64,000 bases of DNA from CAYSUS01 sp964434165 (GCA_964434165.1 CAYSUS010000038.1:1-64000); one strand, 5' to 3'; shown: positions 16,355 through 24,454, counted from the first letter of the stretch. Numbers and translations: made by a program. Notes: a model not told the origin generated them from the sequence alone.

Positions 16355-16402
16355 AAAGGCCCGGCGTGGGAGCACGACTCCCGCGGCGGGCCTTTTCTCT
16401 TG
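16355..16402 (+). terminator. Intrinsic terminator in front of the virion element
   Basis: AAAGGCCCG pairs with CGGGCCTTT and an inner stem GTGGGAG/CTCCCGC stacks on it; TTTTCTCTT follows on the plus strand. No plus-strand gene ends upstream (the fucosidase reads away), so it either ends a short unannotated RNA or acts as an attenuator. The rest of the 295-bp gap shows no gene. Confidence 0.6.
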
Positions 16403-16437
16403 CGTCGGCGCAGCCGTATGGAGGGAGGAGCCTCTGC

Positions 16438-16734
16438 ATGAGCAATGACGAGATCCGGTCGCTCCACGAACGGCTCGACCGGCTGGACGACAAGCTGGAC
16501 CGGATCGCCGAGACGGTCACGCGCCAGGCCGCGATCTGCGGGACCACGCGCGCACGACTGGCCGCGCTGGACGCGACCGTCTGCGGCGACGGCCAGGAGG
16601 GGCTGCTTCGCAAGGTCGAGCGCCTGGAGACCGTCCACCGCATCGGCAGCCGCGGCTTCTGGGCCCTGGTATCGCTCGTCTCGGCCGTGGTCTCCGGCGC
16701 GATCCTCGCCCTCGGTGGATTGGTGACAAGGTGA
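16438..16734 (+). CDS. Small coiled-coil protein with C-terminal membrane helix, holin- or XhlA-like
   Basis: 98 aa. Residues 5-65 are amphipathic helix rich in heptads (LHERLDRLDDKLDRIAETV), followed by a helix FWALVSLVSAVVSGAILALGGL at about residues 74-95. This layout matches XhlA/holin-like phage proteins. GAGGGAGGAG precedes the ATG, one of the best ribosome sites in the element. First gene of the virion module; a role in lysis or membrane association is inference. Confidence 0.6.
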   Translation: MSNDEIRSLHERLDRLDDKLDRIAETVTRQAAICGTTRARLAALDATVCGDGQEGLLRKVERLETVHRIGSRGFWALVSLVSAVVSGAILALGGLVTR

Positions 16735-16874
16735 GGGGGTGGCTGGGTGACAAAGAGAGTAGAGAGTAGAGAGTACGAAGTACGAGAGTGCGGAGTAGCA
16801 AAGCAAGGAGTACGAGTCCGCGCCTGAATGGAATTCCGTATTCGCCATTCTTCATTCCTCATTATCCCCCTCCC
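16735..16874 (+). repeat. Spacer built of short repeats (AGAGAGT heptads, then C-rich run)
   Basis: Three AGAGAGT heptads in a row (about 16754-16774) are followed by the variants ACGAAGT and ACGAGAGT. The right side holds ATTCNNC-type units (ATTCGCC ATTCTTC ATTCCTC) and runs as TATCCCCCTCCC straight into the next ATG. No purine-rich ribosome site is present. Confidence 0.85.
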
Positions 16875-17435
16875 ATGCCCATCCGCGATCGCATCATCGA
16901 CTTCCGCCGCGTGCCGCCGCGCACGCTGCGCAGCAATCCGAGGAACTGGCGCGTGCATCCGCCCGGGCAGAAGGCGGCACTGGCGGGGCTGCTGGCCGAG
17001 ATCGGATACGCCGACGCCCTCTTGGCCAGGAGCCTGCCCGACGGTTCGCTGGAGCTGATCGACGGGCATCTCCGTGCGGAGACCACGCCTGAGACGGAGG
17101 TCCCCGTGCTTGTGGTCGATCTTACGGAGGCCGAGGCCGCCAAGCTCCTGGCCCTGCTCGATCCGCTGGCCGCCATGGCCGAGTCGGACCGGACGGCGCT
17201 GGACGCCCTGCTCGATGAAGTCGAGACCGACAACGAGGCCGTCGCCGCCGCCCTGGACGCGATGCGCGGCGGAGAGCCGGCGGTGCCCGACGCCGCCGAG
17301 GTCCAGTATCCGCCCGAAATCCCCGTGCACGAGATCTTCCAGGTCGTGGTCGAATGCCGCGACGAGTCCGAGCAGCGCGCCCTGTTCGAGCGCCTGAAGG
17401 CCGACGGGTATCGCTGCCGGGTGATGAGTCTGTGA
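16875..17435 (+). CDS. ParB/sulfiredoxin-like domain protein of the terminase cluster
   Basis: 186 aa. The N-terminal half has the ParB-N fold pattern: RVPPRTLRSNPRNWRVHP, a GYADALLARSL strand, then LIDGHLRAET (the GHLR-type nucleotide-binding box) and VLVVDLTEAEAAKLLALLD. There is no helix-turn-helix, so it is not a partition ParB. The C-terminal RALFERLKADGYRCRVMSL is typical of short phage-associated relatives near terminase genes. An in-frame ATG 87 bp upstream lies in repeat DNA and is rejected. A CTP-binding or nuclease role is possible but unproven. Confidence 0.7.
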   Translation: MPIRDRIIDFRRVPPRTLRSNPRNWRVHPPGQKAALAGLLAEIGYADALLARSLPDGSLELIDGHLRAETTPETEVPVLVVDLTEAEAAKLLALLDPLAAMAESDRTALDALLDEVETDNEAVAAALDAMRGGEPAVPDAAEVQYPPEIPVHEIFQVVVECRDESEQRALFERLKADGYRCRVMSL

Positions 17436-17558
17436 ACGGGGTTATTGGGTTACTGGTTATCGGTCATCGGTTGTCGGTAACCGAGGGGCACGGAGTACGA
17501 AGTGCGAGAGTGCGATCGCCTACCCCACTCACCAATGGTCCAATAACCCAATAACCCC
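17436..17558 (+). repeat. Spacer bounded by a perfect inverted repeat
   Basis: GGGGTTATTGGGTTA, three bases after the stop, is exactly complementary to TAACCCAATAACCCC, which ends at the next ATG. Between them are GGTTATCGGTCATCGG-type and GAGTACGAAGTGCGAG-type units. The transcript could fold the whole spacer into a hairpin whose 3' arm touches the start codon. Confidence 0.85.
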
Positions 17559-18662
17559 ATGCCCACCATCACCGTCCAATGCCCGATCCACGACTCGTTC
17601 CGCGTCCGGCAGGTGGCGGGCATGTTCGACGTGCCGCTGCGCGAGAAGGCCGTGGAGCGGTTCTCGATCGACGTGCCCGAGCTGGGCGAGGCATGGCGGG
17701 TCGGGCTGATCGTCGGCCCCTCGGGCAGCGGCAAGAGCACGGTCGCCCGGCACCTGTTCGGCGACCGCCTCGTCGGTCGGCGCGTCTGGCCGAGGGACCG
17801 CGCGGTGATCGACGCCCTGGGCGACGGGCCGATCGGCGAGGTCACCGGGCTGTTGACCGCGGTGGGGTTCAGCTCGCCTCCGGGCTGGATCAAGCCGTAT
17901 CACGTGCTGAGCACCGGCGAGCAGTTCCGCTGCGACCTGGCCCGGGCGCTGGCCGCGGCGCGCCACGACTCGTGCGGCGGGCTGCCGCTGGTGGTGTTCG
18001 ACGAGTTCACCAGCGTGGTCGACCGCAACGTGGCGCGGATCGCCTCGGCGGCCCTGGCTCGAGCGATGGGGCGGGGCCTGGTCCGCTGCCGCTTCGTGGC
18101 CGTGACCTGCCATGACGACGTGGCCGAGTGGCTCCAGCCCGACTGGGTGATCGACATGGCCCAGTCGCGCTTCACCCGGAGGCGCCTTCGGCGACCGCGG
18201 ATCGAGCTTGCGATCTTTCGTTGCGCGCGTGGTGCGTGGGCCCTGTTTGCGCGTCATCACTATCTGAGCGGGGGTCTCAGCCGCGCGGCCCGCTGTCACC
18301 TGGCCGTGTGGAAAGGCCTGCCCGTGGCGTTTTGCGCGACGATCTCGCTGATCGGACGCAAGGACCGCTGGCGGATCAGCCGGATCGTCGTGCTGCCCGA
18401 CTACCAGGGCGTGGGCATCGGCACGGCCGTGATGGAAACGGTGGCCCAGTGGCACAGGGACCAGGGGCATCGGATCAACGCCACGGCCAGCCACCGGGCG
18501 ATAGTCTCGCACTGGCGGCGGTCGCCGCGGTGGCGCGTGATCGGGGTACGGCGGAGCGGGTCGGACTCGGCGCGGGGTTTCCTGGCGAACTACCGCGGAT
18601 CGACGGGCCGGGCCGTGGTGTCGGCCGAATACGTGGGGGGCCGGGGAGGGGGCACGCCGTGA
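17559..18662 (+). CDS. ABC-type ATPase fused to GNAT acetyltransferase (COG2401-like)
   Basis: 367 aa. ATPase part: Walker A GPSGSGKST near residue 55, ABC signature LSTGEQFRCDLARAL near 117, Walker B LVVFDEFTS near 144, and VTCHD. It has no transmembrane partner, so it is not a transporter. GNAT part from about 225: HHYLSGGLSRAARC, and acetyl-CoA loop VLPDYQGVGIGTAVM near 285. The architecture matches COG2401, an ABC ATPase fused to an acetyltransferase, which occurs in phages. It lies between a ParB-like gene and the terminase genes and overlaps the next start (GTGA). The acetylation target is unknown. Confidence 0.85.
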   Translation: MPTITVQCPIHDSFRVRQVAGMFDVPLREKAVERFSIDVPELGEAWRVGLIVGPSGSGKSTVARHLFGDRLVGRRVWPRDRAVIDALGDGPIGEVTGLLTAVGFSSPPGWIKPYHVLSTGEQFRCDLARALAAARHDSCGGLPLVVFDEFTSVVDRNVARIASAALARAMGRGLVRCRFVAVTCHDDVAEWLQPDWVIDMAQSRFTRRRLRRPRIELAIFRCARGAWALFARHHYLSGGLSRAARCHLAVWKGLPVAFCATISLIGRKDRWRISRIVVLPDYQGVGIGTAVMETVAQWHRDQGHRINATASHRAIVSHWRRSPRWRVIGVRRSGSDSARGFLANYRGSTGRAVVSAEYVGGRGGGTP

Positions 18663-19129
18663 GCCGACGCCGCCAATCGACCGTGCTGGACGACGCGACG
18701 AAGGGGCAGATCCTCGCCCTGGCGGCGATGGGCCTCTCGCGCGCGGTGGCGGCGCGGCACGTGGGGTGTAGCGAGGGCGCACTCCGCAACGCAGTGCGGA
18801 ACGACGCGCAGTTCGCCCGGGCCTTGCGGCGTGCGAAAGACGCCCCGGAGCTGTCGTACCTGACGCGGATCCGCAAGGCTTCGGAGGAGACGAAGAACTG
18901 GCGGGCCGCGGCATGGGCGCTGGAGCGCGGCCGTCCTCAGCGCTATGCGCGGCGCCGCCCCGAGACATTCACCCTCGCGCAGATGCGGCACTTCGTTTCG
19001 CTCCTCTGCGAGGCCGTGATCCAGGAGGTCCCGGAGCGCATGCGCAGCCGCCTTCTCGATCGCCTCGAGCCGCTCATCGGCGAGTTCCTTTCCGGCCAGC
19101 GCAAGGGTGGGCAGGATCATGGGCGTTGA
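18659..19129 (+). CDS. Putative terminase small subunit (HTH protein)
   Basis: 156 aa from a GTG inside the previous stop codon. Residues 10-50 form a helix-turn-helix (ILALAAMGLSRAVAARHVGCSEGALRNAV), as in terminase small subunits and homeodomain-like phage proteins. The middle has SYLTRIRKASEETKNWRAAAWALER, common to small terminases. It overlaps the large terminase gene by 11 bp, the classic arrangement. The function rests on the fold plus neighbourhood. Confidence 0.7.
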   Translation: MSRRRQSTVLDDATKGQILALAAMGLSRAVAARHVGCSEGALRNAVRNDAQFARALRRAKDAPELSYLTRIRKASEETKNWRAAAWALERGRPQRYARRRPETFTLAQMRHFVSLLCEAVIQEVPERMRSRLLDRLEPLIGEFLSGQRKGGQDHGR

Positions 19130-20861
19130 GAAACGCAGCATCGCCGGACGTCCCTCGCCCGACCCCACAGCCGCCTGGGCGCGCGAGCCGCTCCGCGCCT
19201 TCGTGGACCGGCTCCGCGCCGGCGTCCAAAGCAACGGCCGCGCGGGTCGCAACGGCGCGAGTCGGCGTGCCGCGGCGCCGCGCACGTACAACGAGTCCTT
19301 CCTGCTGCGGATGTTCCGCGACGAGCTCGCCTTTCGCCACGGGCTTGCCCGGCGGCAGCGGCGGTCGGGCAGCGGCGCGCTCGGGCTTCTCGACTGGGCC
19401 CGCCTCCACCTGCCCGAGCACTTCCTTCTGCCGCCGTCCCTCATGCACCGCTGGCTGGGCGCCCGTCTCGACGCGATGGATCGCGCGCGGGGCTCGAAGC
19501 TCAACGTGCTCGCCCCCCGCGGCAGCGCCAAATCGACGCTGGCCACGCTGGCCTACGTGCTCCGCTGTGCCGTAAGCGGCGCCGAGCCGTACATCTGGAT
19601 CGTCTCCGACACGCGCCAGCAGGCGTGCTTGCACCTGGCGAACCTGAAGCTCGAGCTGCTCGATAGTCCGCAGCTTGCCCGGGCGTATCCCGGGGCCGTC
19701 GGGCGCGGCCCCGTGTGGCGGGCCTCGGCGATCGAGCTTTCGAATGGGGTGCGGATCGAAGCTTTCGGCACGGGGCAGCGGATCCGCGGGCGCCGTCACC
19801 GCGCGGCGAGGCCCTCGCTGATCGTCTGCGACGACCTGGAGAACGACTCCCACATCGAGTCGGCGCGGCAGCGCGAGCGGAGCCGCACCTGGTTCCACGG
19901 CGCGCTGATGAAGGCCGGCACCCCCAGGACCAACGTCGTGAACCTGGCCACGGCCCTGCACCGCGAGGCCCTGGCGGTGCAGCTTCACGCCACGGCGGGC
20001 TGGAGCTCGCGCATCTTCCGGGCGATCCGCCGCTGGCCCGGCAACATGGCGCTGTGGGAGGCCTGGGAGGAGCTTTACACCAACCCGACCGACCCCGCAT
20101 ATCGGGCCGAGGCCCGCAAGTTCTACGAGGCCCACCGGAACGACATGGAAGCCGGCGCGGCCGTGCTGTGGCCGGAGTATGAGGACCTCTATCTGCTCAT
20201 GCAGATGCGGGCCGAGGGCGGGCGCGCGGCCTTCGAGCGCGAGAAGCAGAACTCGCCGATCAGCCCCGAGCTGTGCGAGTGGCCGGAGGGGTACTTCAAC
20301 GATTCGGTGTGGTTCGAGACGTGGCCGCGCGGGCTCCGCGTGAAGGTCATCGCGCTCGATCCGAGCAAGGGGATCGACGCGCGGCGCGGCGACTACTCGG
20401 CCTTCGTGCTGTTGGGCGTGGACCGCCAGGGGATCCTCTACGTGGAGGCCGATCTTGCGCGGCGCAGCGTGCCGCAGATCGTCGCCGACGGCGCCGAGCT
20501 GTCCTTGCGATTCCAGCCCGACGCCTTCGGCGTGGAGGCCAACCAGTTTCAGGACCTGGTGGGCGCGGAGCTGGAGGCCGAGCTGCGGCGGCGCGGCGTG
20601 CTCGGCGCGCGCCCGGTGCCGCTCGACAACCAGGTGAACAAGCTCGTGCGCATCCGCCGCCTGGGGCCGCTGTTGGCCGCGCGGCGCCTGCGGTTCAAGG
20701 CCGGCTCCCCCTCCACGCGGTTGCTCGTGGGCCAGCTCCGCGATTTCCCGGTCGGCGACCACGACGACGGCCCCGACGCCCTGGAGATGGGCGTGCGCCT
20801 GGCCGCCGACTTGCTCCGCCCCGCGCCCGGCGACGGGCTGGGGGAGCGGGTGACGGGGTGA
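19119..20861 (+). CDS. Phage terminase large subunit
   Basis: 580 aa. ATPase domain: LAPRGSAKST (Walker A) near residue 133, LIVCDDLEN (Walker B) near 233, and VSDTR. Nuclease domain: VIALDPSKG near 411, GVEANQFQ near 470 and DHDDGPDALE near 546, the acidic residues of the RNase H-like fold. All motifs are intact, so it should be active in DNA packaging. The ATG start overlaps the preceding gene; an upstream GTG is possible. The strongest marker that this region makes virus-like particles. Confidence 0.95.
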   Translation: MGVEKRSIAGRPSPDPTAAWAREPLRAFVDRLRAGVQSNGRAGRNGASRRAAAPRTYNESFLLRMFRDELAFRHGLARRQRRSGSGALGLLDWARLHLPEHFLLPPSLMHRWLGARLDAMDRARGSKLNVLAPRGSAKSTLATLAYVLRCAVSGAEPYIWIVSDTRQQACLHLANLKLELLDSPQLARAYPGAVGRGPVWRASAIELSNGVRIEAFGTGQRIRGRRHRAARPSLIVCDDLENDSHIESARQRERSRTWFHGALMKAGTPRTNVVNLATALHREALAVQLHATAGWSSRIFRAIRRWPGNMALWEAWEELYTNPTDPAYRAEARKFYEAHRNDMEAGAAVLWPEYEDLYLLMQMRAEGGRAAFEREKQNSPISPELCEWPEGYFNDSVWFETWPRGLRVKVIALDPSKGIDARRGDYSAFVLLGVDRQGILYVEADLARRSVPQIVADGAELSLRFQPDAFGVEANQFQDLVGAELEAELRRRGVLGARPVPLDNQVNKLVRIRRLGPLLAARRLRFKAGSPSTRLLVGQLRDFPVGDHDDGPDALEMGVRLAADLLRPAPGDGLGERVTG

Positions 20862-20929
20862 CGGGGGAGAGCCCCAGAGCGTGGTAACCAGAACAGTCAA
20901 CAAGACCCCTGACCGCAAAGGACCGTACG

Positions 20930-22318
20930 ATGCATTCAGAAGCCACTCCGCCCGACCTCCAGCGCCGCCTTCTGGAGAACTTCGACCGCCTGTGGGACGA
21001 CCTGGTCGATCCGGAGGAGGACCTCTACGACGAGCACGGCCGCTCGTGGCACCGTCTGGGGGATGGCTCGCAGCAGGGCGCCGCGGGCACGGCCCTGGCC
21101 AGCGAGGCCCAGCTCCGCGAGGTGCGCCGGCAGTGCCGCGTGCTGGCCCTCTCCAACGAGTTCGCCATCAACGGGCACGAGAACCGCGTGAGCTACATCG
21201 TCGGCACGGGGCACGCGTACCGCGCCGCGGCGAGCGCGGGAAGGCGGCCGTCGGAGTCGCTGCTGGCCGAGGTCCAGGCGGCGCTCGACGAGTTTCTTCG
21301 CCTGAACGCCTGGCACCGGCGCCAGCAGGAGATCGTCCGCCGCCGAGACCGCGACGGCGAGGCCTTCCTCCGCCTGTTCGTCGAGGCCGACGGGACCACC
21401 CGGGTCCGCTTCGTCGAGCCCGAGCAGGTGAGCACCCCGCCCGAGCACGCGTCGGACCCGAGCGCCACGCTGGGCATCCTCACTGACCGCGACGACGTGG
21501 AGACCGTACTGGGGTATTTCATTGATGGCCGGCTCGTCGACGCTTCGCTGGTCCAGCATCGCAAGGCCGGCGTGGACGCCAACGTGAAGCGCGGCCTGCC
21601 GCTCTTCTATCCGGTCCGGGCGAACCTCCGCCGTGCGGAGAAGCTGCTCCGCAACATGAGCGTGCTGGCCGAGATCCAGTCGGCCATCGCCCTGATCCGC
21701 AAGCACGCCGCCGGCACGCGGAGCGCCGTGGAGCAGTTCGTCGCCGACGGAGCCGACGCGATTGGGCCGCAACGGAGCGGCTCCCGCGCCAGCTACCTGC
21801 GGCGCTACGGGCCGGGCACGATCCTCGACGTGTTCGCCGGCACGGACTACGACTTCCCGGCGCGCGCGGTCAACGCGGCCGGATACGTGGCCGTGCTGCA
21901 GGCGGAGCTTCGGGCGATCGCCGCGCGCCTGGTGATGCCCGAGTTCATGCTCACCAGCGACGCCTCGAACGCCAACTACGCCTCGACCATGGTCGCCGAG
22001 GGGCCGGCCGTGCGCATGTTCCAGCGGCTCCAGCAGGAAATGATCGAAGACGACCTGCAGGTGCTCTCCTTTGCCCTGGACTCCCTGGTGGCGGCAGGCC
22101 GGCTGCCGCCCGAGGCCACGCGCGACGTGGAGATCCAGTGCGTGCCCCCGTCGCTGGCCGTGCGCGACCGGCTCAAGGAGGCCCAGGCCGACCGGATCCT
22201 CGTGGTCTCGGGGGCCATGTCGCCGCGGACCATGGCCGCGCGCCACGGGCTCGACGCGGAGGAGGAGACGCGACTGCGAGGGCACGAGCCCAGCGCATCC
22301 AAGAGTGTCCAAAAATAG
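20930..22318 (+). CDS. Phage portal protein
   Basis: 462 aa with AAAGGA upstream of the ATG. Family-like stretches: NEFAINGHENRVSYIVGTGH near residue 85, FLRLFVEADGTTRVRFVEPEQV, and the C-terminal half with MPEFMLTSDASNANYAS near 345 and MVAEGPAVRMFQRLQQEMIEDDL, which is the portal stem-wing region. It would form the dodecameric ring through which DNA enters the head. Position after the large terminase fits. Confidence 0.88.
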   Translation: MHSEATPPDLQRRLLENFDRLWDDLVDPEEDLYDEHGRSWHRLGDGSQQGAAGTALASEAQLREVRRQCRVLALSNEFAINGHENRVSYIVGTGHAYRAAASAGRRPSESLLAEVQAALDEFLRLNAWHRRQQEIVRRRDRDGEAFLRLFVEADGTTRVRFVEPEQVSTPPEHASDPSATLGILTDRDDVETVLGYFIDGRLVDASLVQHRKAGVDANVKRGLPLFYPVRANLRRAEKLLRNMSVLAEIQSAIALIRKHAAGTRSAVEQFVADGADAIGPQRSGSRASYLRRYGPGTILDVFAGTDYDFPARAVNAAGYVAVLQAELRAIAARLVMPEFMLTSDASNANYASTMVAEGPAVRMFQRLQQEMIEDDLQVLSFALDSLVAAGRLPPEATRDVEIQCVPPSLAVRDRLKEAQADRILVVSGAMSPRTMAARHGLDAEEETRLRGHEPSASKSVQK

Positions 22319-22321
22319 GTG

Positions 22322-22349
22322 TTGAAACCCTGCGGCCTTCGGCTATAAC
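22322..22349 (+). promoter_or_regulatory. Strong promoter inside the virion module
   Basis: TTGAAA and TATAAC are 16 bp apart, starting 3 bp after the portal stop. The following ATG is only 8 bp past the -10 box, so the transcript would start at or within a base or two of the start codon. Confidence 0.65.
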
Positions 22350-22356
22350 CGGAAGC

Positions 22357-22542
22357 ATGAGCACGATGCAATGCACCAGCGACACAAACCGCCGCAAGCT
22401 CGCCCGGCTGCAAGCGGTCCTCTCCGAGATGCTCGGCGAGGCGCTTCGGCGGGGCTACTTCGGCACGATGTCGATCGAGCTGGGCATCGCCGACGGAACG
22501 ATCCAGCACATCCGGCGCAAGACCGAGAGGCTCGAGAAGTGA
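22357..22542 (+). CDS. Small basic protein, possibly from a leaderless mRNA
   Basis: 61 aa: two helices (RKLARLQAVLSEMLGEALRRG, then IADGTIQHIRRKTERLEK) separated by YFGTMSIEL. The second helix looks like the recognition helix of a small DNA-binding protein. I do not recognise a family. It has its own promoter and is followed by an intrinsic terminator, so it may be an independently regulated unit inside the module. Confidence 0.6.
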   Translation: MSTMQCTSDTNRRKLARLQAVLSEMLGEALRRGYFGTMSIELGIADGTIQHIRRKTERLEK

Positions 22543-22587
22543 TTTCGCCGTAGCAGGCACGGCGACGTATCGAGGGTATCCAAAGAG

Positions 22588-22608
22588 CTCGCTCTTCACA
22601 AGGGCGAG
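22588..22608 (+). other. Stem-loop upstream of the terminator
   Basis: CTCGCTCTT pairs with AAGGGCGAG (one G-U) around a 3-nt loop. It is preceded by GGTATCCAAAG, which resembles the GGTATCCCAAAG found just upstream of the terminator at 16355. Confidence 0.5.
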
Positions 22609-22616
22609 TATCCCGA

Positions 22617-22665
22617 GGGGCCCGCCGCGGACCGCGCAGCCGGTCTGGGGTGGGCCCCCTTTTTT
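22617..22665 (+). terminator. Intrinsic terminator between portal/small gene and protease gene
   Basis: GGGGCCCGCC pairs with GGTGGGCCCC (one G-U) and is followed by CTTTTTT. It divides the morphogenesis module: the genes after it need their own promoter or antitermination. Confidence 0.8.
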
Positions 22666-22711
22666 GGTAAATGCGGTGGTTTCAGATGCGCACAGGCTTG
22701 CAGGCAGCCGA

Positions 22712-22782
22712 GGGGGACAGGCACCGTTTGGGCAAAGCACCCTGCGGGCCGCTGCGCGGCAAACGGAGCCATTTCCCGTCCG
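22712..22782. repeat. REP-like inverted repeat element, copy 2
   Basis: GGGGGACAGGCACCGTTTG on the left is matched on the right by the diverged complement CAAACGGAGCC..CCC. The core GGCACCGTTT is shared with the element at 14592. The rest of the 382-bp gene-free stretch (22543-22924) shows nothing else beyond the hairpins listed. Confidence 0.55.
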
Positions 22783-22924
22783 AACGCTCTTCACCCGGGT
22801 CGGGAGGCGTTCCCTCGGCCGCGACCCCTTTTCGCTCCCGACTTGCCACGGGGTTTCCCGCCTTGGCCGTCTCGTCCTGGAACCGTCTCCCGACCCTTCT
22901 TCTCCATCCCCAAGGATCCGACCG

Positions 22925-23788
22925 ATGACCGAATCGCTTCAGGAGTTCGTCGATTGCCGCGGCGCCGCGCTGCGCGTGGACCGCGCGGCGGGCTTGATCC
23001 GCGGCGTGAAGATCCTCGGCCTTGTCAGCCGCAACGGGCGCGACTACCTGCCCGAGGCCCTTGACCGCGCGGCCGCACTCTACGAGGGCGCCAAGGTGAA
23101 CGTCAATCACCCGCAGGGCAGCCCTGCCTCGCCCCGCGACTACCGCGACCGGATCGGCGTGATCCGCAACGTGGGCGCGCGCCCCGGCGAGGGGCTGTTC
23201 GGCGATCTGCTGTTCAACCCCAAGCACGCTTTGGCCGAGCAGTTGGCCTGGGACGCGGAGCACGCCCCGGAGAACGTGGGCTTCTCGCACAACGTCGAGG
23301 CCCGCACCGCGCGACGCGGCGACCGCGTCGTGGTCGAAGCGATCACGCGCGTCCAGAGCGTGGACCTCGTGGCCGACCCGGCGACCACGCGCGGACTGTT
23401 CGAATGCGCTGGCGGCGACTCGGCGGCGGTGATCGGGCAGCAGTCGCGTCGGATCGACGAGCTGGAGGCCGAGATCGATCGGCTCAAGGCGGCCGAGGCC
23501 GCGGCCGAGAAGCGGCTCGCGGTTCGGCGGCTGCTGGCCGAGCACGGCCTGCCCGAGCCGGATTCGTCCGACGGCTTCGCCCGGTCGGTGGTCAGCGAGC
23601 AGTTCGTCGCGTCGCTTCTGGCCGCGCCCGACGCGGCGGCGATGCGGCGCCTGGTGGAGGACCGCGCCGCGCTGGTCCGCGGCGCCGCGGCCCGGGCCGG
23701 CGCCGCCGGACGCCCCCTCTCGCGCGAGCGGGTTATCGCGGGCAGCGACGCGCGCGACGTCGCGTCGTTCGTCAGGTGCATCACCTGA
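22925..23788 (+). CDS. Head maturation protease with C-terminal scaffold-like coiled coil
   Basis: 287 aa. The N-terminal ~160 residues read as a prohead protease: KVNVNHPQGS near residue 60, then NVGFSHNVEAR near 122 with a candidate Ser-His pair, and QSVDLVADPATTRGLFE near 150, the usual closing motif. A coiled coil follows (RRIDELEAEIDRLKAAEAAAEK, about 175-196), suggesting a fused scaffold. The ATG at MTESLQEF is preferred; the long in-frame extension upstream crosses a REP element. It would process the capsid shell during assembly. Confidence 0.75.
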   Translation: MTESLQEFVDCRGAALRVDRAAGLIRGVKILGLVSRNGRDYLPEALDRAAALYEGAKVNVNHPQGSPASPRDYRDRIGVIRNVGARPGEGLFGDLLFNPKHALAEQLAWDAEHAPENVGFSHNVEARTARRGDRVVVEAITRVQSVDLVADPATTRGLFECAGGDSAAVIGQQSRRIDELEAEIDRLKAAEAAAEKRLAVRRLLAEHGLPEPDSSDGFARSVVSEQFVASLLAAPDAAAMRRLVEDRAALVRGAAARAGAAGRPLSRERVIAGSDARDVASFVRCIT

Positions 23789-23921
23789 GTACGAGAGTAC
23801 GGCAATACGAAGTGCGGCCCTCCGAGCGCAGGCATTCCTCATTCCTGGTTGCTCCTCACCTCCTCACCTCCTCACCCCCTCACCCCCTCACCCCCGTCAC
23901 CTTCTCAACGGAGCCCTTCCC
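23789..23921 (+). repeat. Spacer of short repeats (CCTCACC octads)
   Basis: It begins with GTACGAGAGTACG-type units, contains ATTCCTC ATTCCTG, then CTCACCTC repeated three times and CTCACCCC/CTCACCCCC. A GGAG lies 10 bp before the ATG, so this spacer does keep a weak ribosome site. Confidence 0.85.
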
Positions 23922-24410
23922 ATGTCGGACAAGATGCGATGGCGCTATGGCGATACCAATCCGGTCGTGGCCGCGGTGGCGGCCGAGACCGAGATCGAGA
24001 TCGGCGATCTCCTGTGGCAGGACACGGACCAGGCCAAGCCGGCCTCGGCCGTGCCCGACCAGGGCGACGACGCCGAAAACCAGGAGTTCTTCGCCGATCA
24101 CTTCCTCGGCGTGGCCATGCAGCGGAGCCGGCCGGGCGACGCCGACCCGATCCGCGTGGCCGCCACGGGCGTGTTCGAGATGGACTGCCCCACGACCAAC
24201 TTCGAGCTGGGCGACCTGGTCGCCCCCGACGGCAACGCGGAGAGCTCGGGCCTGTTGAGTCAGAAGGTCGAGAAGGTCTCGGCCCCACAACTGGCGATCG
24301 GCCGCTGCGCCAAGCGCGGGGCGGGCCTTTCCACCGTGCTGGTCGATATCCGCTCGACCGTGATGACCGGCGGCGTGGAGGGCACCAGCGCCGGTACGAG
24401 CGGAGCGTAA
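23922..24410 (+). CDS. Putative capsid decoration protein (DUF2190-like)
   Basis: 162 aa, beta-rich, no signal peptide. It sits directly between the protease and the major capsid genes, the usual place for a head decoration or stabilising protein. The patterns GDLLWQDTDQAKPAS near residue 30 and GVFEMDCPTTNFELGDLVAPD near 87 (entry strands of repeated beta motifs), plus a Gly/Thr/Ser tail, fit the DUF2190 type. Function inferred from order and composition. Confidence 0.55.
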   Translation: MSDKMRWRYGDTNPVVAAVAAETEIEIGDLLWQDTDQAKPASAVPDQGDDAENQEFFADHFLGVAMQRSRPGDADPIRVAATGVFEMDCPTTNFELGDLVAPDGNAESSGLLSQKVEKVSAPQLAIGRCAKRGAGLSTVLVDIRSTVMTGGVEGTSAGTSGA

Positions 24411-24421
24411 CGTCTCCGAAG

Positions 24422-24454
24422 AGACTTCCGAGGTCTCGAAGACTTCGGAAGTCC
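24422..24454. repeat. 33-bp double-palindrome element, copy 2
   Basis: Both arms (AGACTTCCGAGGTCT and AGACTTCGGAAGTCC) are present around a TCGA-type centre, in the spacer after the decoration gene and in front of the heptad run. Confidence 0.75.

Noticed and set aside
16143..16437. attL site or integrase fragment at the left edge of the virion element
   Set aside because: No direct repeat shared with the 36.3-37 kb edge was seen by eye and no integrase-like frame is present.
22664..22924. Longer start for the prohead protease
   Set aside because: The extension runs through a REP-like hairpin and lacks protease-like sequence; the ATG before TESLQEF matches where the domain begins.
23845..23921. 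CRISPR-like array from the repeated CTCACC and CATTCG units
   Set aside because: Units are only 7-8 nt with no unique spacers between them; no cas genes are present in the window.
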